Part shown: positions 24,305-33,563 of the stretch, piece by piece
How positions within the stretch are numbered: the first letter of the stretch is position 1
Layout: each line of letters begins with the position of its first letter
Assembly (NCBI RefSeq): GCF_006440675.2
Contig: NZ_CP083951.1
Location: 1,488,001 to 1,552,000 of the forward strand
DNA: 64,000 bases
Direction of reading: 5' to 3'
DNA from: Mesorhizobium sp. B2-8-5
Lineage (GTDB): Bacteria > Pseudomonadota > Alphaproteobacteria > Rhizobiales > Rhizobiaceae
Program-made: the position numbers and the translations under genes
Notes under the pieces: model-generated
The model's database searches: none
Seen by the model: the letters and a program-made list of their open reading frames with translations, nothing else
Told to the model about the DNA's origin: nothing

Positions 24305-27300
24305 TCAGCTCGGCAGCGCCGGCATCAGCTTCGGATCGGGCTTCTCGGCGAGATGCGGCAAGTCCCTGCTGGCGATGAAGGTGTAGAACATCGGCACGAC
24401 GAAGAGCGTGAACATGGTGCCGACCAGGATGCCGGTGAAGATGACCAGGCCCATCGAATAGCGCGCGGCCGCACCGGCGCCGCTGGAGACGATCAGCGGC
24501 ACGACGCCGAGCGCCATGGCGGCCGTGGTCATCAGGATCGGCCGCAGGCGCACCTTGGCCGAAGCGATGATGGCGTCGCGGCGCCGCATGCCATGAATCT
24601 CACGCTGCTGGTTGGCGAATTCCACCAGCAGAATGCCGTGCTTGGTGATCAGGCCGATCAGCGTGATCAGGCCGACCTGGGTGTAGATGTTGAGCGTCCC
24701 CAGGCCGATGTTGAGCGGTACGATCGCGCCGAAGATCGACAGCGGCACCGCCATCATGATGATCAGCGGGTCGCGGAAGCTCTCGAACTGGGCCGCCAGC
24801 ACCAGGTAGATCACGATCACGGCCGCCGCGAAGGCGATCAGGATGGTGTTGCCCTGTTCCTTCTCCTGCCGCGACTGGCCGGAATAGTCGACGAAGAAGG
24901 TGTCGGGCAGGGTCTCCTTGGCGAGGTCCTCCAGCACCTTCAGGCCGTCGCCGGTGGTCACGCCGGGCAGAGGCAAGGCCGAGATCGTCGAGGAGTTCAG
25001 CTGGTTGAACTGCTCGATGGCCGCCGGCGAGGCGTTGGTCGAAATCTTCACGACCGCCGACAGCGGCACCATCTTGCCGTCGACGCTGCGGACGAAATAT
25101 TCGCCGAGCTTCTCGGGGTTGTCGCGGAATTCCTGCGGCACCTGGGGGATGATGTCGTAGCTGTTGGAATCCCGGTCGAACTGCGCCACCTCGGCGCCGC
25201 CGACAAGCAGCGTCAGGGTGTTGCCGATATCGGCAATCGGCAGGTTCAACGCCGCCGCGCGCTCGCGGTCGATGGTGACGGTCACCTGCGGCGCATCGTA
25301 AGCCATCGAGTTTTGCACGACGATGAAGCGGCCCGAAGCCTGCGCCTTGTTCTTGATCTTCTCCGCCTGCTCGAAGACTTCCGAGGGGTCGCCGGTGGAG
25401 CGCACGACCATGGAAATCGGCAGGCCGCCGCCGGAACCGGGCAGCGTCGGCGGCGCGAAGACGAAGGCCTCGACGCCGGCGACCTTGGAGATGCGCCCCT
25501 GGATGTCGGCCTGAAGCGCCTTCGAATTGCGCTTGCGTTCCGCCCAGTCCTTGAAGGCGAAGCCGACAAAGGCGCTGTTGGTGGCGCCGCCAAAGGCAAC
25601 GGCCGAGAACTGCGCCCTGGTCTCGGGAATGTCCTTCACCAGGCCGAGGATCTGGTTGACGTAGGTCTCGGTGTAATCCGACGTCGCGTAGCGCGGCGCG
25701 GTCACGATCGAGAGCAGGAAGCCCTGATCTTCTTCCGGCGCGAGTTCGGTCGAGGTCTTGGTGAACATGAAGCCGGTAAGGGCGACCAACGCGACGACGA
25801 TGATCAGCGTCACCGGGCGATTCCTGAGCGAGGCGGTGACAGCCCGCTCATAGAGGTGTTCGACGCGTGTGAACGTGCCGTCGACGATACGCTGGAAGCG
25901 GCCGTGCTGGCCGGCCTTCAGCAGACGTGCCGACATCATCGGGGTGATGGTGATGGCGATAAGGCCGGACAAGACCACCGAGCCGGCGAGCGTCACCGCA
26001 AATTCACGGAACAACGCGCCGGTCAGGCCGCCGGTGAAGGCGAGCGGCGCGAACACGGCGGCCAGGGTCATGGTCATCGCCACGATTGCGGTCGCGATCT
26101 CGCGCATGCCGTTGAATGCCGCCTGCATCGGCGACATGTGGTCCTCCTCCATGTGACGGTGGATGTTCTCCACCACCACGATGGCGTCGTCCACGACAAG
26201 GCCGATCGCCAGCACCATGGCCAGCAGGGATAGAAGGTTGATCGAGTAGCCGACCGCAAACAGGATGAAGCAGACGCCGATCAGCGACAGCGGGATGGTG
26301 ACGATCGGCATCATCACCGAGCGGAACGAACCCAGGAACAGAAGGATGACGACGATGACGATGGCAACCGCCTCGGCGATGGTCTTGAACACTTCCTCGA
26401 TCGACGCGCTGATCTGCCCGGTAGCGTCGTAGACGATCTCGATCGTCATGCCCTTCGGCAGCGTATCCTGGATCTGCGGCACGAGCTTGGTCAGCGCCGC
26501 CGCCGTCGTCAGCGGGTTGGCCGCGGGCGTCGGGAAGATGGCCAGGAAGGTTCCCGGCTTGCCGTTGAAGCTCACCCTGGTGTCGGTGTTCTCCGCGCCG
26601 AGCTCGACTCGCGCGACATCGCGCAGGCGCACAACCTGGCCATCCGTCGAGCGGATCGGGAGCTGGGCGAAGGCCTCGGGCGTCTGCAGGGTCGAATGCA
26701 CGGTGATCGAGGAGACCACATATTCGTTCTGGGTGTTGCCCGGCGCCGACAGGAAGTTCGAGTTGTTGATCGCGGTCAGCACGTCCACGGCCGTGGCGCC
26801 ACGGGCGGCGAGCCGGATCGGGTCGATCCAGATGCGCATAGAATATTCCTGGGCGCCGAAGATCTGGACGTCGGCGACACCTTCCACGGTCGAGATGCGA
26901 GGCCGGATGACGCGCTCGATATATTCGGTGAGCTGCTCCTTCGTCATGTTCGGGTTCTGCATCGAGATGTACATCATCGCGAACTGCTGCCCGGTGCCCT
27001 TGACGATCACCGGGTCCTTGGAGGCGTCCGGCAGGGTGCCGCGCACGCCCTGGACCTTGGACAACACCTCGGCGAGCGCGACGTCCGGGTTGGAGCCGAG
27101 CTTCATCTGCACGGTGACCGTGCTCGAGGACGGACGGCTGGACGAGGTCACGTAGTCGATGTTTTCGGTCGAGGCGACGGCGCGCGCGATCGGAGCCGAA
27201 ATGAAGCCCTGGATCAGGTCGGCGCTGGCGCCGGGATAGGCCGTGGTGATGGTGATCGCCGTCTCGTCGACCTTCGGATACTGGCGGATCGACAGGCCGA

Positions 27301-27388
27301 AGATGCCCTGGAAGCCCAGAAGCAGGATCATGCAGGCCAGCACCGTCGAGAGCACCGGCCGGCGAATGAAGAGGTCGGAGAAGCTCAT
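24305..27388 (-). CDS. RND efflux pump inner-membrane transporter (HAE1 family)
   Basis: A 1027-residue AcrB/MexF-type proton-driven exporter of normal length. It begins with the standard cytoplasmic helix (MSFSDLFIRRPVLSTVLACM). The first large periplasmic loop follows (AYPGASADLIQGFISAPIAR). TM4 reads LAIGLVVDDAIVVVENIHRH, with the paired aspartates of the proton relay, and the second half starts with NRPVTLIIVVALVALTG. It overlaps the adaptor gene by 4 bp. No outer-membrane channel gene is adjacent, so a TolC-like protein elsewhere would complete the pump. Likely exports hydrophobic or amphiphilic toxicants; the substrate cannot be read from sequence. Confidence 0.95.
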   Translation of the reverse strand: MSFSDLFIRRPVLSTVLACMILLLGFQGIFGLSIRQYPKVDETAITITTAYPGASADLIQGFISAPIARAVASTENIDYVTSSSRPSSSTVTVQMKLGSNPDVALAEVLSKVQGVRGTLPDASKDPVIVKGTGQQFAMMYISMQNPNMTKEQLTEYIERVIRPRISTVEGVADVQIFGAQEYSMRIWIDPIRLAARGATAVDVLTAINNSNFLSAPGNTQNEYVVSSITVHSTLQTPEAFAQLPIRSTDGQVVRLRDVARVELGAENTDTRVSFNGKPGTFLAIFPTPAANPLTTAAALTKLVPQIQDTLPKGMTIEIVYDATGQISASIEEVFKTIAEAVAIVIVVILLFLGSFRSVMMPIVTIPLSLIGVCFILFAVGYSINLLSLLAMVLAIGLVVDDAIVVVENIHRHMEEDHMSPMQAAFNGMREIATAIVAMTMTLAAVFAPLAFTGGLTGALFREFAVTLAGSVVLSGLIAITITPMMSARLLKAGQHGRFQRIVDGTFTRVEHLYERAVTASLRNRPVTLIIVVALVALTGFMFTKTSTELAPEEDQGFLLSIVTAPRYATSDYTETYVNQILGLVKDIPETRAQFSAVAFGGATNSAFVGFAFKDWAERKRNSKALQADIQGRISKVAGVEAFVFAPPTLPGSGGGLPISMVVRSTGDPSEVFEQAEKIKNKAQASGRFIVVQNSMAYDAPQVTVTIDRERAAALNLPIADIGNTLTLLVGGAEVAQFDRDSNSYDIIPQVPQEFRDNPEKLGEYFVRSVDGKMVPLSAVVKISTNASPAAIEQFNQLNSSTISALPLPGVTTGDGLKVLEDLAKETLPDTFFVDYSGQSRQEKEQGNTILIAFAAAVIVIYLVLAAQFESFRDPLIIMMAVPLSIFGAIVPLNIGLGTLNIYTQVGLITLIGLITKHGILLVEFANQQREIHGMRRRDAIIASAKVRLRPILMTTAAMALGVVPLIVSSGAGAAARYSMGLVIFTGILVGTMFTLFVVPMFYTFIASRDLPHLAEKPDPKLMPALPS

Positions 27389-28710
27389 TGCTGAACCTGC
27401 TTGTTCGCCGATTTGCTGGGATCGATGGTGTTGTCGACGGCAACCGACATGCCGTTGAAGAGCCGGTTCTGGCCGGCCGTGACAACCTGGTCGCCGTCCC
27501 TAAGGCCCTCGGCGATCTCGACCATGCCGTTGTTGCGGCGGCCGAGCTTCACGAACACCTGCGAGATGGTGAGCGCAGGCTGCTGCGCGGCCTCGGCCGG
27601 CTTGGCGGCGTCGGCTGGTTTGGCGGCGTCGCCGGACGCCTTGTCGGCCGGCTTCGCGTCCGCCGGCTTTGCCGCGTCGTCGGCGGGCTTGGTGGCGTCC
27701 GCTTGCGGCTTGGCGGCATCGCCGGCCGCCTTGTCGGCGCCGGCCTTGTGCTCATCCGGCTTGGCCGGCGCGGCAGCGGCAGCCCCGGCGGGCTTTGCCG
27801 GCTCGACCACGAAGACATAATCGCCATAGAGGCTGGTTGTCACCGCCGTCTGCGGCACGGAGATGACATTGTCTTCCTGCGGCAGCTCGACGCGGATTTG
27901 GACGAACTGGCCAGGCGTCAGCTTGCCTTCCGGATTGGCGACCTCGCCGCGAATTGAGACCAACCGGCTTGCCGGATCGATCTTGGGATCGATGCCGCGA
28001 ATGGAGCCGGCAAAGGTCATGTCGGCGAGGTTGCCGCCGAGCTTGACGGTCTGGCCGATCTTGAGCAGCGGCAGCTGCTGCTCGGGAACCGTGAAGTCAA
28101 CCCGCATCGTGTCGAGGTCCTGGATCGTCACGACGGAGTTGCCGGGGGCCAGGTACTGTCCGACGTCGATCTTCGGGATGCCGACCGTGCCGCCGAAGGG
28201 CGCGGACAACTGCTTCTGATCGAGCACGGCCTGCATCTTGTTGACCTGCGCGGCCGAGGCGTCCGCCGCGGCGCGCGCGGCGTCGAGCGTCGCATCCGTG
28301 CCGACGCCGCGCCGCTGCAATTCGATCGCACGGGTCAGCGCCGCCTGGTCCGACGCGGCCTGCGCCTTCTGCGCCACCAGATCGGCTTTCTCGACCGCGT
28401 CGTCCAGCTGCAAGAGCACGGCGTCGGCGGCGACCTTCTGGTTGGCGTGGAAGAGGATGTCCTTGACGATGCCGCTTGTTTCGACGGTAAGGTCGACACC
28501 GCGCACGGCATTGACGGTACCGATCGCCTCGACGCCGGGCGTCCATTCGGCCGGCTTGACGATCACGGTCGAGACCGTAGCGGCCGGCGGCTTCATGGTG
28601 GCAAAGAATTGCTTGATGCCGGCATCGCGCATGAAGTTGAAACCAACGATGCCGACGCATACCAAGGCGAGCAGCAGCAAGAATCCGGCGATGATGAAAA
28701 AGCGCTTCAC
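27385..28710 (-). CDS. RND efflux periplasmic adaptor (membrane fusion protein) with Lys/Pro/Ala-rich insertion
   Basis: A 441-residue adaptor. The GTG at 28710 is chosen because GAGGGG lies 7 bp upstream on the coding strand. An N-terminal membrane anchor (FFIIAGFLLLLALVCVGIVG) is followed by a barrel-sandwich hybrid domain (VETSGIVKDILFHANQKV and SAPFGGTVGIPKIDVGQYL), an alpha-hairpin, and a beta-barrel (VDFTVPEQQLPLLKIGQTV). Residues about 306-378 are an unusual low-complexity stretch of repeated AAKPAD-like units. It separates two strands of the membrane-proximal domain (DYVFVVEPA and LTISQVFVKLGRRNNGMVEI) that are normally close. The rest is typical. First gene of the pump operon, divergent from a TetR gene. 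Confidence 0.92.
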   Translation of the reverse strand: MKRFFIIAGFLLLLALVCVGIVGFNFMRDAGIKQFFATMKPPAATVSTVIVKPAEWTPGVEAIGTVNAVRGVDLTVETSGIVKDILFHANQKVAADAVLLQLDDAVEKADLVAQKAQAASDQAALTRAIELQRRGVGTDATLDAARAAADASAAQVNKMQAVLDQKQLSAPFGGTVGIPKIDVGQYLAPGNSVVTIQDLDTMRVDFTVPEQQLPLLKIGQTVKLGGNLADMTFAGSIRGIDPKIDPASRLVSIRGEVANPEGKLTPGQFVQIRVELPQEDNVISVPQTAVTTSLYGDYVFVVEPAKPAGAAAAAPAKPDEHKAGADKAAGDAAKPQADATKPADDAAKPADAKPADKASGDAAKPADAAKPAEAAQQPALTISQVFVKLGRRNNGMVEIAEGLRDGDQVVTAGQNRLFNGMSVAVDNTIDPSKSANKQVQQ

Positions 28711-28856
28711 GGATGGTCCCCTCGAGCCGGCAACCGGCAAATCAATCGATGCCGGGACACATATCGACGAAAGGTCCCGATTTCAAATGGCGCGCCTTAC
28801 TGTACCGGCTGGACGGTCTTGTCAATTCCGCCTAGGCTAATGTAGGGGGAGGCGTG

Positions 28857-29390
28857 ATGAGAGTACCCAGGGCCAACTCACGCGAAAAGATACTTGCCGC
28901 CGCCGCCGACGTGGCGCGCGAGGCAGGCCCGGGAAGCCTGTCGCTCGAGGCGGTCGCCAGCCGCGCCGGCGTGTCGAAAGGCGGCCTGCTCTACAACTTC
29001 CCAACCAAGGCCAAGCTGATGCAGGGGCTGGTCGAAAGCTATCTCAGCGATTTCCAGAAGGCGCTAGAAGCACGCGCTAGCGAGGCCGGCCACGAAAGCG
29101 TGCTCTCAGCCTATATCAAGTTGTCGGCCGACGACTGCGAGCGGCCGAAACCCTCGGCGTCCTGGATGTTCTCGGCGATCGCCGAAGATCCCGATTTTCT
29201 GACGCCGATCAAGGCCTTCAAGCACCAGCTGTTCGAACGGCTGAAGGGAGAGACGGACGACCTCGGCTCGCTGCTGGTCTGCTTTCTCGCCATCGAGGGG
29301 ATGCGCAGCATGAATCTGTTTGATTCAGACGTGCTGTCCGAAGACGAGCGCAAGCTTCTGGTGTCCTCGCTCCTGAAGATAGCCGGATAG
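28857..29390 (+). CDS. TetR/AcrR-family regulator, likely local repressor
   Basis: A 177-residue regulator starting at ATG 28857 with GGGGGAGG four bases upstream. The HTH region reads REKILAAAADVAREAG, then SLEAVASRAGVSKGGLLYNF, with recognition helix VSKGGLLYNFP. The C-terminal ligand domain (SASWMFSAIAEDPDFLTPIK, KHQLFERL) resembles TetR_C domains of drug-pump regulators. It is divergent from the RND pump operon across about 146 bp, the usual arrangement for a pump repressor. The tandem palindromes immediately after its stop (29395-29445) could also be its targets; both assignments are inference. Confidence 0.9.
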   Translation: MRVPRANSREKILAAAADVAREAGPGSLSLEAVASRAGVSKGGLLYNFPTKAKLMQGLVESYLSDFQKALEARASEAGHESVLSAYIKLSADDCERPKPSASWMFSAIAEDPDFLTPIKAFKHQLFERLKGETDDLGSLLVCFLAIEGMRSMNLFDSDVLSEDERKLLVSSLLKIAG

Positions 29391-29394
29391 GTCG

Positions 29395-29445
29395 CCAAAC
29401 TGTTTGGTAGTGACCAAACTGTTTGGTGGTGACCAAACGGTTAAG
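29395..29445. promoter_or_regulatory. Three tandem CCAAAC-N-GTTTGG palindromes
   Basis: CCAAACTGTTTGG occurs perfectly at 29395-29407 and 29414-29426, and in degenerate form (CCAAACGGTTAAG) at 29433-29445. Starts are exactly 19 bp apart, close to two helical turns, so three dimers would sit on one DNA face. The array lies 5 bp after the tetR stop and about 76 bp before the Pit phosphate transporter ATG, in promoter position for the latter. This looks like a cooperative operator; the binding protein is unknown. Confidence 0.7.
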
Positions 29446-29520
29446 AGCGTCACACCAGCTTCATCCTAGAGACATAGCCTCCTCCCCGGTTCTTTGCTGC
29501 AATGCAAATGGAGTGGGACA

Positions 29521-31131
29521 ATGGTGGACGTAGTTTCCAGTGAGGCGGGGATCCCGAGACCGGATCATCCCCTAGAACAATCGGGCGGTGCCAAATGGTT
29601 CCTGCCGGCTTTCGGCGTGCTGGTGCTCGTCGGCATCATCTATGTCGGCTATGCGCTCAGCCAGGATCTTGCCATCGCCAAGACGGTGCCCTGGATCCTG
29701 CTCGGCATCGCCCTTCTGATTGCGCTGGGCTTCGAGTTCGTCAACGGCTTCCACGACACCGCCAACGCGGTGGCCACCGTCATCTACACGCGGTCGCTGC
29801 CGGCCGAATTCGCCGTAATGTGGTCGGGCGTCTTCAATTTCCTCGGCGTGCTGACCTCGAGCGGCGCGGTGGCCTTCGGCATCCTGTCGCTGCTGCCGGT
29901 CGAGCTCATCCTGCAGGTCGGCTCGTCATCCGGCTTCGCCATGGTGTTCGCGCTGCTCGTCGCAGCGATCCTGTGGAACCTCGGCACCTGGTTCCTCGGC
30001 CTGCCGGCCTCGAGCTCGCACACGATGGTCGGCTCGATCATCGGCGTCGGTCTCGCCAACCAGTTCATGGCCCCGGCCGGAAGCGCCACCAGCGGCGTCG
30101 ACTGGGGGCAGGCGACCAATGTCGGCACCACCTTGCTGGTCTCGCCGATCGTCGGTTTCTTCGCCGCGGCCATCCTGCTCTATGCCATGAAGCTCCTGGT
30201 GCGCAATCCGGCGCTCTACGAGGCGCCGAAGGGCAACGCGCCGCCGCCATGGTGGATCCGCGCGCTGCTGATCTTCACCTGCACCGGCGTCAGCTTCGCG
30301 CACGGCTCCAATGACGGTCAGAAGGGCATGGGCCTGATCATGCTGATCCTGATCGGCGTCGTGCCGACCGCCTATGCGCTCAACCGCACGCCCGACATCA
30401 ACTATCTCCAAGCCTACAAGTCGGCCTCCGCCAGCGTCGAGACGGCGCTGGGCAAATATGCCAAGCCCGGCGTCACCGTTGCCGATGCCAATGCCGCAAA
30501 GGCAGCCGTGCAGGAAGCCGTGCGCAGCAAGACATGGAACGATCAGACGACCGTTGCGCTGCAAACCTATATCCACAACACGACTGCCGAGCTGCAGCCC
30601 TATGCTTCCGTCGACAACGTGCCGACCGACCTGGTCAGCAACGCGCGTAACGACATCTACCTGATCGGCGAAGCGCTGAAGCTGATCGACAAGAAGAAGC
30701 TGCTGCCGATGCAGGACGCCGACCTGAAGTCGGTGACCGACTACCATAAGGCGGTCGACAACGCGACGAAGTTCATCCCGCTGTGGGTGAAGATCGCCGT
30801 GGCGCTGGCGCTTGGCCTCGGCACCATGGTCGGTTGGAAGCGCATCGTCGTCACCGTAGGCGAGAAGATCGGCAAGAGCCACCTGACCTATGGCCAGGGC
30901 GCCGCCGCCGAGCTGGTCGCGATGGTGACGATCGGCATGGCCGACCGTTTCGGCCTGCCGGTGTCGACGACGCACGTGCTGTCGTCCGGCGTCGCCGGCA
31001 CGATGGCGGCCAATGGCTCCGGCCTGCAGTGGTCGACCGTGCGCAACCTCCTGCTGGCCTGGGTGCTCACGCTGCCCTGCTCGATCGCGCTGGCCTTCGT
31101 GCTGTTCGTGATCCTGCGCCACGTTTTCTGA
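29521..31131 (+). CDS. Inorganic phosphate transporter, PiT family
   Basis: A 536-residue membrane protein. The ATG at 29521 follows GGAG with 8-bp spacing. Two inverted PiT repeats are visible: FEFVNGFHDTANAVATVIYT near the N-terminus, and SFAHGSNDGQKGMGLIM plus FGLPVSTTHVLSSGVAGTMA in the second half. A large soluble loop (about residues 290-415) separates them. These low-affinity carriers import metal-phosphate complexes or phosphate with H+ or Na+. No PhoU-like gene is adjacent. The promoter region carries the palindrome array at 29395-29445, so expression may follow a repressor rather than PhoB alone. Confidence 0.94.
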   Translation: MVDVVSSEAGIPRPDHPLEQSGGAKWFLPAFGVLVLVGIIYVGYALSQDLAIAKTVPWILLGIALLIALGFEFVNGFHDTANAVATVIYTRSLPAEFAVMWSGVFNFLGVLTSSGAVAFGILSLLPVELILQVGSSSGFAMVFALLVAAILWNLGTWFLGLPASSSHTMVGSIIGVGLANQFMAPAGSATSGVDWGQATNVGTTLLVSPIVGFFAAAILLYAMKLLVRNPALYEAPKGNAPPPWWIRALLIFTCTGVSFAHGSNDGQKGMGLIMLILIGVVPTAYALNRTPDINYLQAYKSASASVETALGKYAKPGVTVADANAAKAAVQEAVRSKTWNDQTTVALQTYIHNTTAELQPYASVDNVPTDLVSNARNDIYLIGEALKLIDKKKLLPMQDADLKSVTDYHKAVDNATKFIPLWVKIAVALALGLGTMVGWKRIVVTVGEKIGKSHLTYGQGAAAELVAMVTIGMADRFGLPVSTTHVLSSGVAGTMAANGSGLQWSTVRNLLLAWVLTLPCSIALAFVLFVILRHVF

Positions 31132-31160
31132 GCGGCGGTTCTTGCCTGACCGACAACATC

Positions 31161-31191
31161 GACGGCGCCGGTTCCGGCGCCGTCTTGCTTT
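31161..31191 (+). terminator. Stem-loop terminator after the Pit gene
   Basis: GACGGCGCCGG and CCGGCGCCGTC form an 11-bp GC-rich stem with a very short TT loop (effectively four bases), followed by TTGCTTT. It lies about 30 bp after the transporter stop and before the CorA-like gene. The T-run is interrupted, so termination may be partial. Confidence 0.7.
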
Positions 31192-31215
31192 CGAGCATTT
31201 GATCGAGTGGCGGCC

Positions 31216-32244
31216 ATGAATGAGGCATCGCATCTGACGCTGCTTGCCTGGGACGACAGCCGCCACCACGCGCCCGGCCTGATCTGGGCCTATCGCGGCG
31301 CCGCCGGCCAAGCGCCGCAGCCGATCGCGCCGAAGGACATCGAAGCAGCACTTGCCGCGCCGGACGGCTGGGTTTGGCTGCATGTCGATCTCATCGACCA
31401 GCGGGCGCATTCCTGGATCAGCCATGCCTGCGCGCTGCCGCAATCGGCGCATGCGATCCTGGAAGGTCATGAGGACAGCATGGCGCTGGCGCATGAAAAG
31501 GGCGTCGTGCACGGTATCGCCGCCGACCTGCATGGCGAGATCGGACGCAGGTCGACCACCATCGGCAGGCTGCATTTCGCCGTGACGGACCGGTTGCTGG
31601 TGACGGGCCGGCGCCATTCGCTGGCAGCGGTGGAAGAGGTGAACAAGGCGCTTTCGCAAGGGCTCCAACCGGCGACCGCCTTCGAGCTGTTCGGCGCTAT
31701 CGTGCTTGCCTTCTGCGGAAGCGCGAGCGGGCGGCTGGCGCTGGCCACGAAGCAGCTTGACGAGGTCGAGGACCGTCTCGTCACCGAGCGCCTTGCCGAC
31801 GAGCGGCGCCGGATCAAGGAGGTGCGTCGCCTGGGGGTGTCGCTGCACCGGCCGATCGCGGCACAGGTCGCGCTGTTCCTGGACGAGAACCGTGCCGGCT
31901 GGGAATTGTCGGCCGGCGCGCATGAGATATTGGGCAAGCTGGCGGCTCGCCTCAAAAGGCTCGACCGCGAAGTCGTCATGGTCAACGACCGGGCAAGGCT
32001 GCTGCAGGAAGAGGTCGCGGCGGAACTCGCGGACGAATCGAACCGCAGCCTGAAGGCGCTGGCGGTGATGAGCGCGCTGCTCCTGCCGGGAACGCTGATC
32101 GTCGGCATTTTCGGCATGAACACAGAAGGACTGCCGTTCACGCATACGCATGGCGGCTTCCTGCTGGCGATGCTGCTTGCGGGTGGGGCGACCGGATTGT
32201 TCTACTGGCTGCTGCTGCGGGCAGGCGCCGATCTCAAATTCTAA
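31216..32244 (+). CDS. CorA-family divalent metal transporter, ZntB-like
   Basis: A 342-residue protein of the CorA superfamily. The N-terminal soluble domain (GWVWLHVDLIDQRAHSWI) leads into a long helix with many charged residues, and two C-terminal membrane helices follow. The signature GMN appears in LIVGIFGMNTEGLPFTHTHG. The residues after GMN are like those of ZntB (zinc) proteins rather than the GMNFE-type of Mg-specific CorA. An upstream GTG at 31207 is a possible start. Direction of transport is not determinable from sequence. Confidence 0.9.
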   Translation: MNEASHLTLLAWDDSRHHAPGLIWAYRGAAGQAPQPIAPKDIEAALAAPDGWVWLHVDLIDQRAHSWISHACALPQSAHAILEGHEDSMALAHEKGVVHGIAADLHGEIGRRSTTIGRLHFAVTDRLLVTGRRHSLAAVEEVNKALSQGLQPATAFELFGAIVLAFCGSASGRLALATKQLDEVEDRLVTERLADERRRIKEVRRLGVSLHRPIAAQVALFLDENRAGWELSAGAHEILGKLAARLKRLDREVVMVNDRARLLQEEVAAELADESNRSLKALAVMSALLLPGTLIVGIFGMNTEGLPFTHTHGGFLLAMLLAGGATGLFYWLLLRAGADLKF

Positions 32245-32344
32245 AGCGTGTCGCGTCGAAACGGATACACGCGACGCGCTTTAGGTCGTTGCCTGATGCA
32301 TGTCGTCGTCGCAAAACCGAGGTCACTTTGCGCGACATGCATTA
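32243..32344. repeat. RIME-like dispersed repeat, copy B
   Basis: AAAGCGTGTCGCGTCGAAACG...GCGACGCGCTTTAG forms the first palindrome and GATGCATGTCGTCGTCGCAAAACC...CTTTGCGCGACATGCATTAG the second. It is the same two-part unit as at 21221-21319 and 35429-35533. It begins at the stop codon of the CorA-like gene and sits between convergent genes. Confidence 0.78.
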
Positions 32345-32402
32345 GGCTTCTTGACGTGCGTCAGGACCCCAAGCCGCGACGCGGCCCGGGCGGCCATGAC
32401 CC

Positions 32403-33563
32403 TTAGGTCGGGTCTTCGCGGTGCAGGTCGTGGATGGTGACGCCGTCGGCGTTGTCGGGCAGCATCAGCCATTTCTTGTGACGCAGCGTGCGTTCGGTGT
32501 CTTCCAGGCCCATCTCCCAGTGCTCGCGCATCGAGGTGCCGGAAAACTCGTAGTCCTTGGCGTGGCCTTCGTAGCCTTTGTGCTGGTAGATCAGGTGGAC
32601 GATGTTGACCACGCCGGCATCGGAATAGTCGGCCATCAGTTCCTTCTCGCCGTCCTTGAGCTGCTCCGGCGGCACGCGCTTCAGCGCGTCGAGCAGCTTC
32701 ATCTTGAGCGCATGGATGCGCTGGAAGTTGTCGGTGTTCTGGCGCGTGCGGCTGGAATACATGATGTCCTTGTGGCGCGACAGAACGTCGGCCATGCCGC
32801 GCGGCAGCACGCCGCGGGCGCTGAACAGATCGACCTGGAACACCAGCGAGGAGCGATCCTCTTCCTGGTCGAGCAGATATTGCAGCGGCGTGTTGGAAAC
32901 GATGCCGCCATCCCAGTAATATTCGCCCTCGATGCGGATCGAGGGGAAGGCCGGCGGCAGCGCGCCGCTCGCCATGATGTGTTCCGGCTCGATGCGCACC
33001 TTGTCGGTGTCGAAATAGACGAAGTTGCCGGTCCTGACATTGACCGCGCCGACGCTCAAGCGCTTCTTGCCGTCGTTCAGCACGTCGAAGTCGATCAGGC
33101 TCTCCAGCGTGTCCTTGAGCTCGGCGGTGTCGTAGAAGCTGGTGGCGCCTTCCGCTCCCGTCAGCTGGAACCAGGGGCTGGGACTGCGCGGCTTGAAGAA
33201 ACCGGGCTGGCCCATCGTCATGGTCATCCACGACGAGGTCTGGTTGCGGATGTCGCGGTAGATGTCGCCTTCGGGCGTATAGGCCCAGATCTTGCGGCCC
33301 GAGATCGTCTGCCAGAACTGCTCCAGCCGCTGCAGCCGGCGGCTCGGCTCGTTGCCGGCGATGATCGAGGCATTGATGGCGCCGATCGAGACGCCGGAAA
33401 GCCAGGTCGGCTCACAGCCGGCGTCGGCAAGCGCCTGATAGACACCCGCCTGATAGGCGCCGAGCGCGCCGCCGCCCTGGAAGACCAGGGCGATGCGGTC
33501 ATATTGCGCCGTGATTTCCTGAATGGTGGCGGCGGCCGCCTTGCTGCGGTTGCGCTCAAGCAC
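32403..33563 (-). CDS. Patatin-like phospholipase with DUF3734-type C-terminal region
   Basis: A 386-residue lipid acyl hydrolase. The GTG at 33563 is chosen because it overlaps the acetoacetate decarboxylase stop by 8 bp and has GGAG upstream. The oxyanion loop is [14 protein letters not shown], the nucleophile is S59 in [13 protein letters not shown], and the catalytic aspartate is in [13 protein letters not shown]. The C-terminal third has the region typical of rhizobial patatins next to bdhA. Together with acetoacetate decarboxylase and divergent 3-hydroxybutyrate dehydrogenase it forms a set probably involved in storage-polymer (PHB) and ketone-body turnover, although direct depolymerase activity is not shown. 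Confidence 0.9.
   Translation of the reverse strand: MLERNRSKAAAATIQEITAQYDRIALVFQGGGALGAYQAGVYQALADAGCEPTWLSGVSIGAINASIIAGNEPSRRLQRLEQFWQTISGRKIWAYTPEGDIYRDIRNQTSSWMTMTMGQPGFFKPRSPSPWFQLTGAEGATSFYDTAELKDTLESLIDFDVLNDGKKRLSVGAVNVRTGNFVYFDTDKVRIEPEHIMASGALPPAFPSIRIEGEYYWDGGIVSNTPLQYLLDQEEDRSSLVFQVDLFSARGVLPRGMADVLSRHKDIMYSSRTRQNTDNFQRIHALKMKLLDALKRVPPEQLKDGEKELMADYSDAGVVNIVHLIYQHKGYEGHAKDYEFSGTSMREHWEMGLEDTERTLRHKKWLMLPDNADGVTIHDLHREDPT

Noticed and set aside
29926..32151. Open frame of 741 codons on the minus strand across the Pit and CorA-like genes
   Set aside because: Antisense to two clear membrane transporter genes. The translation has no hydrophobic pattern or motif and is dominated by Arg, Gln and His.
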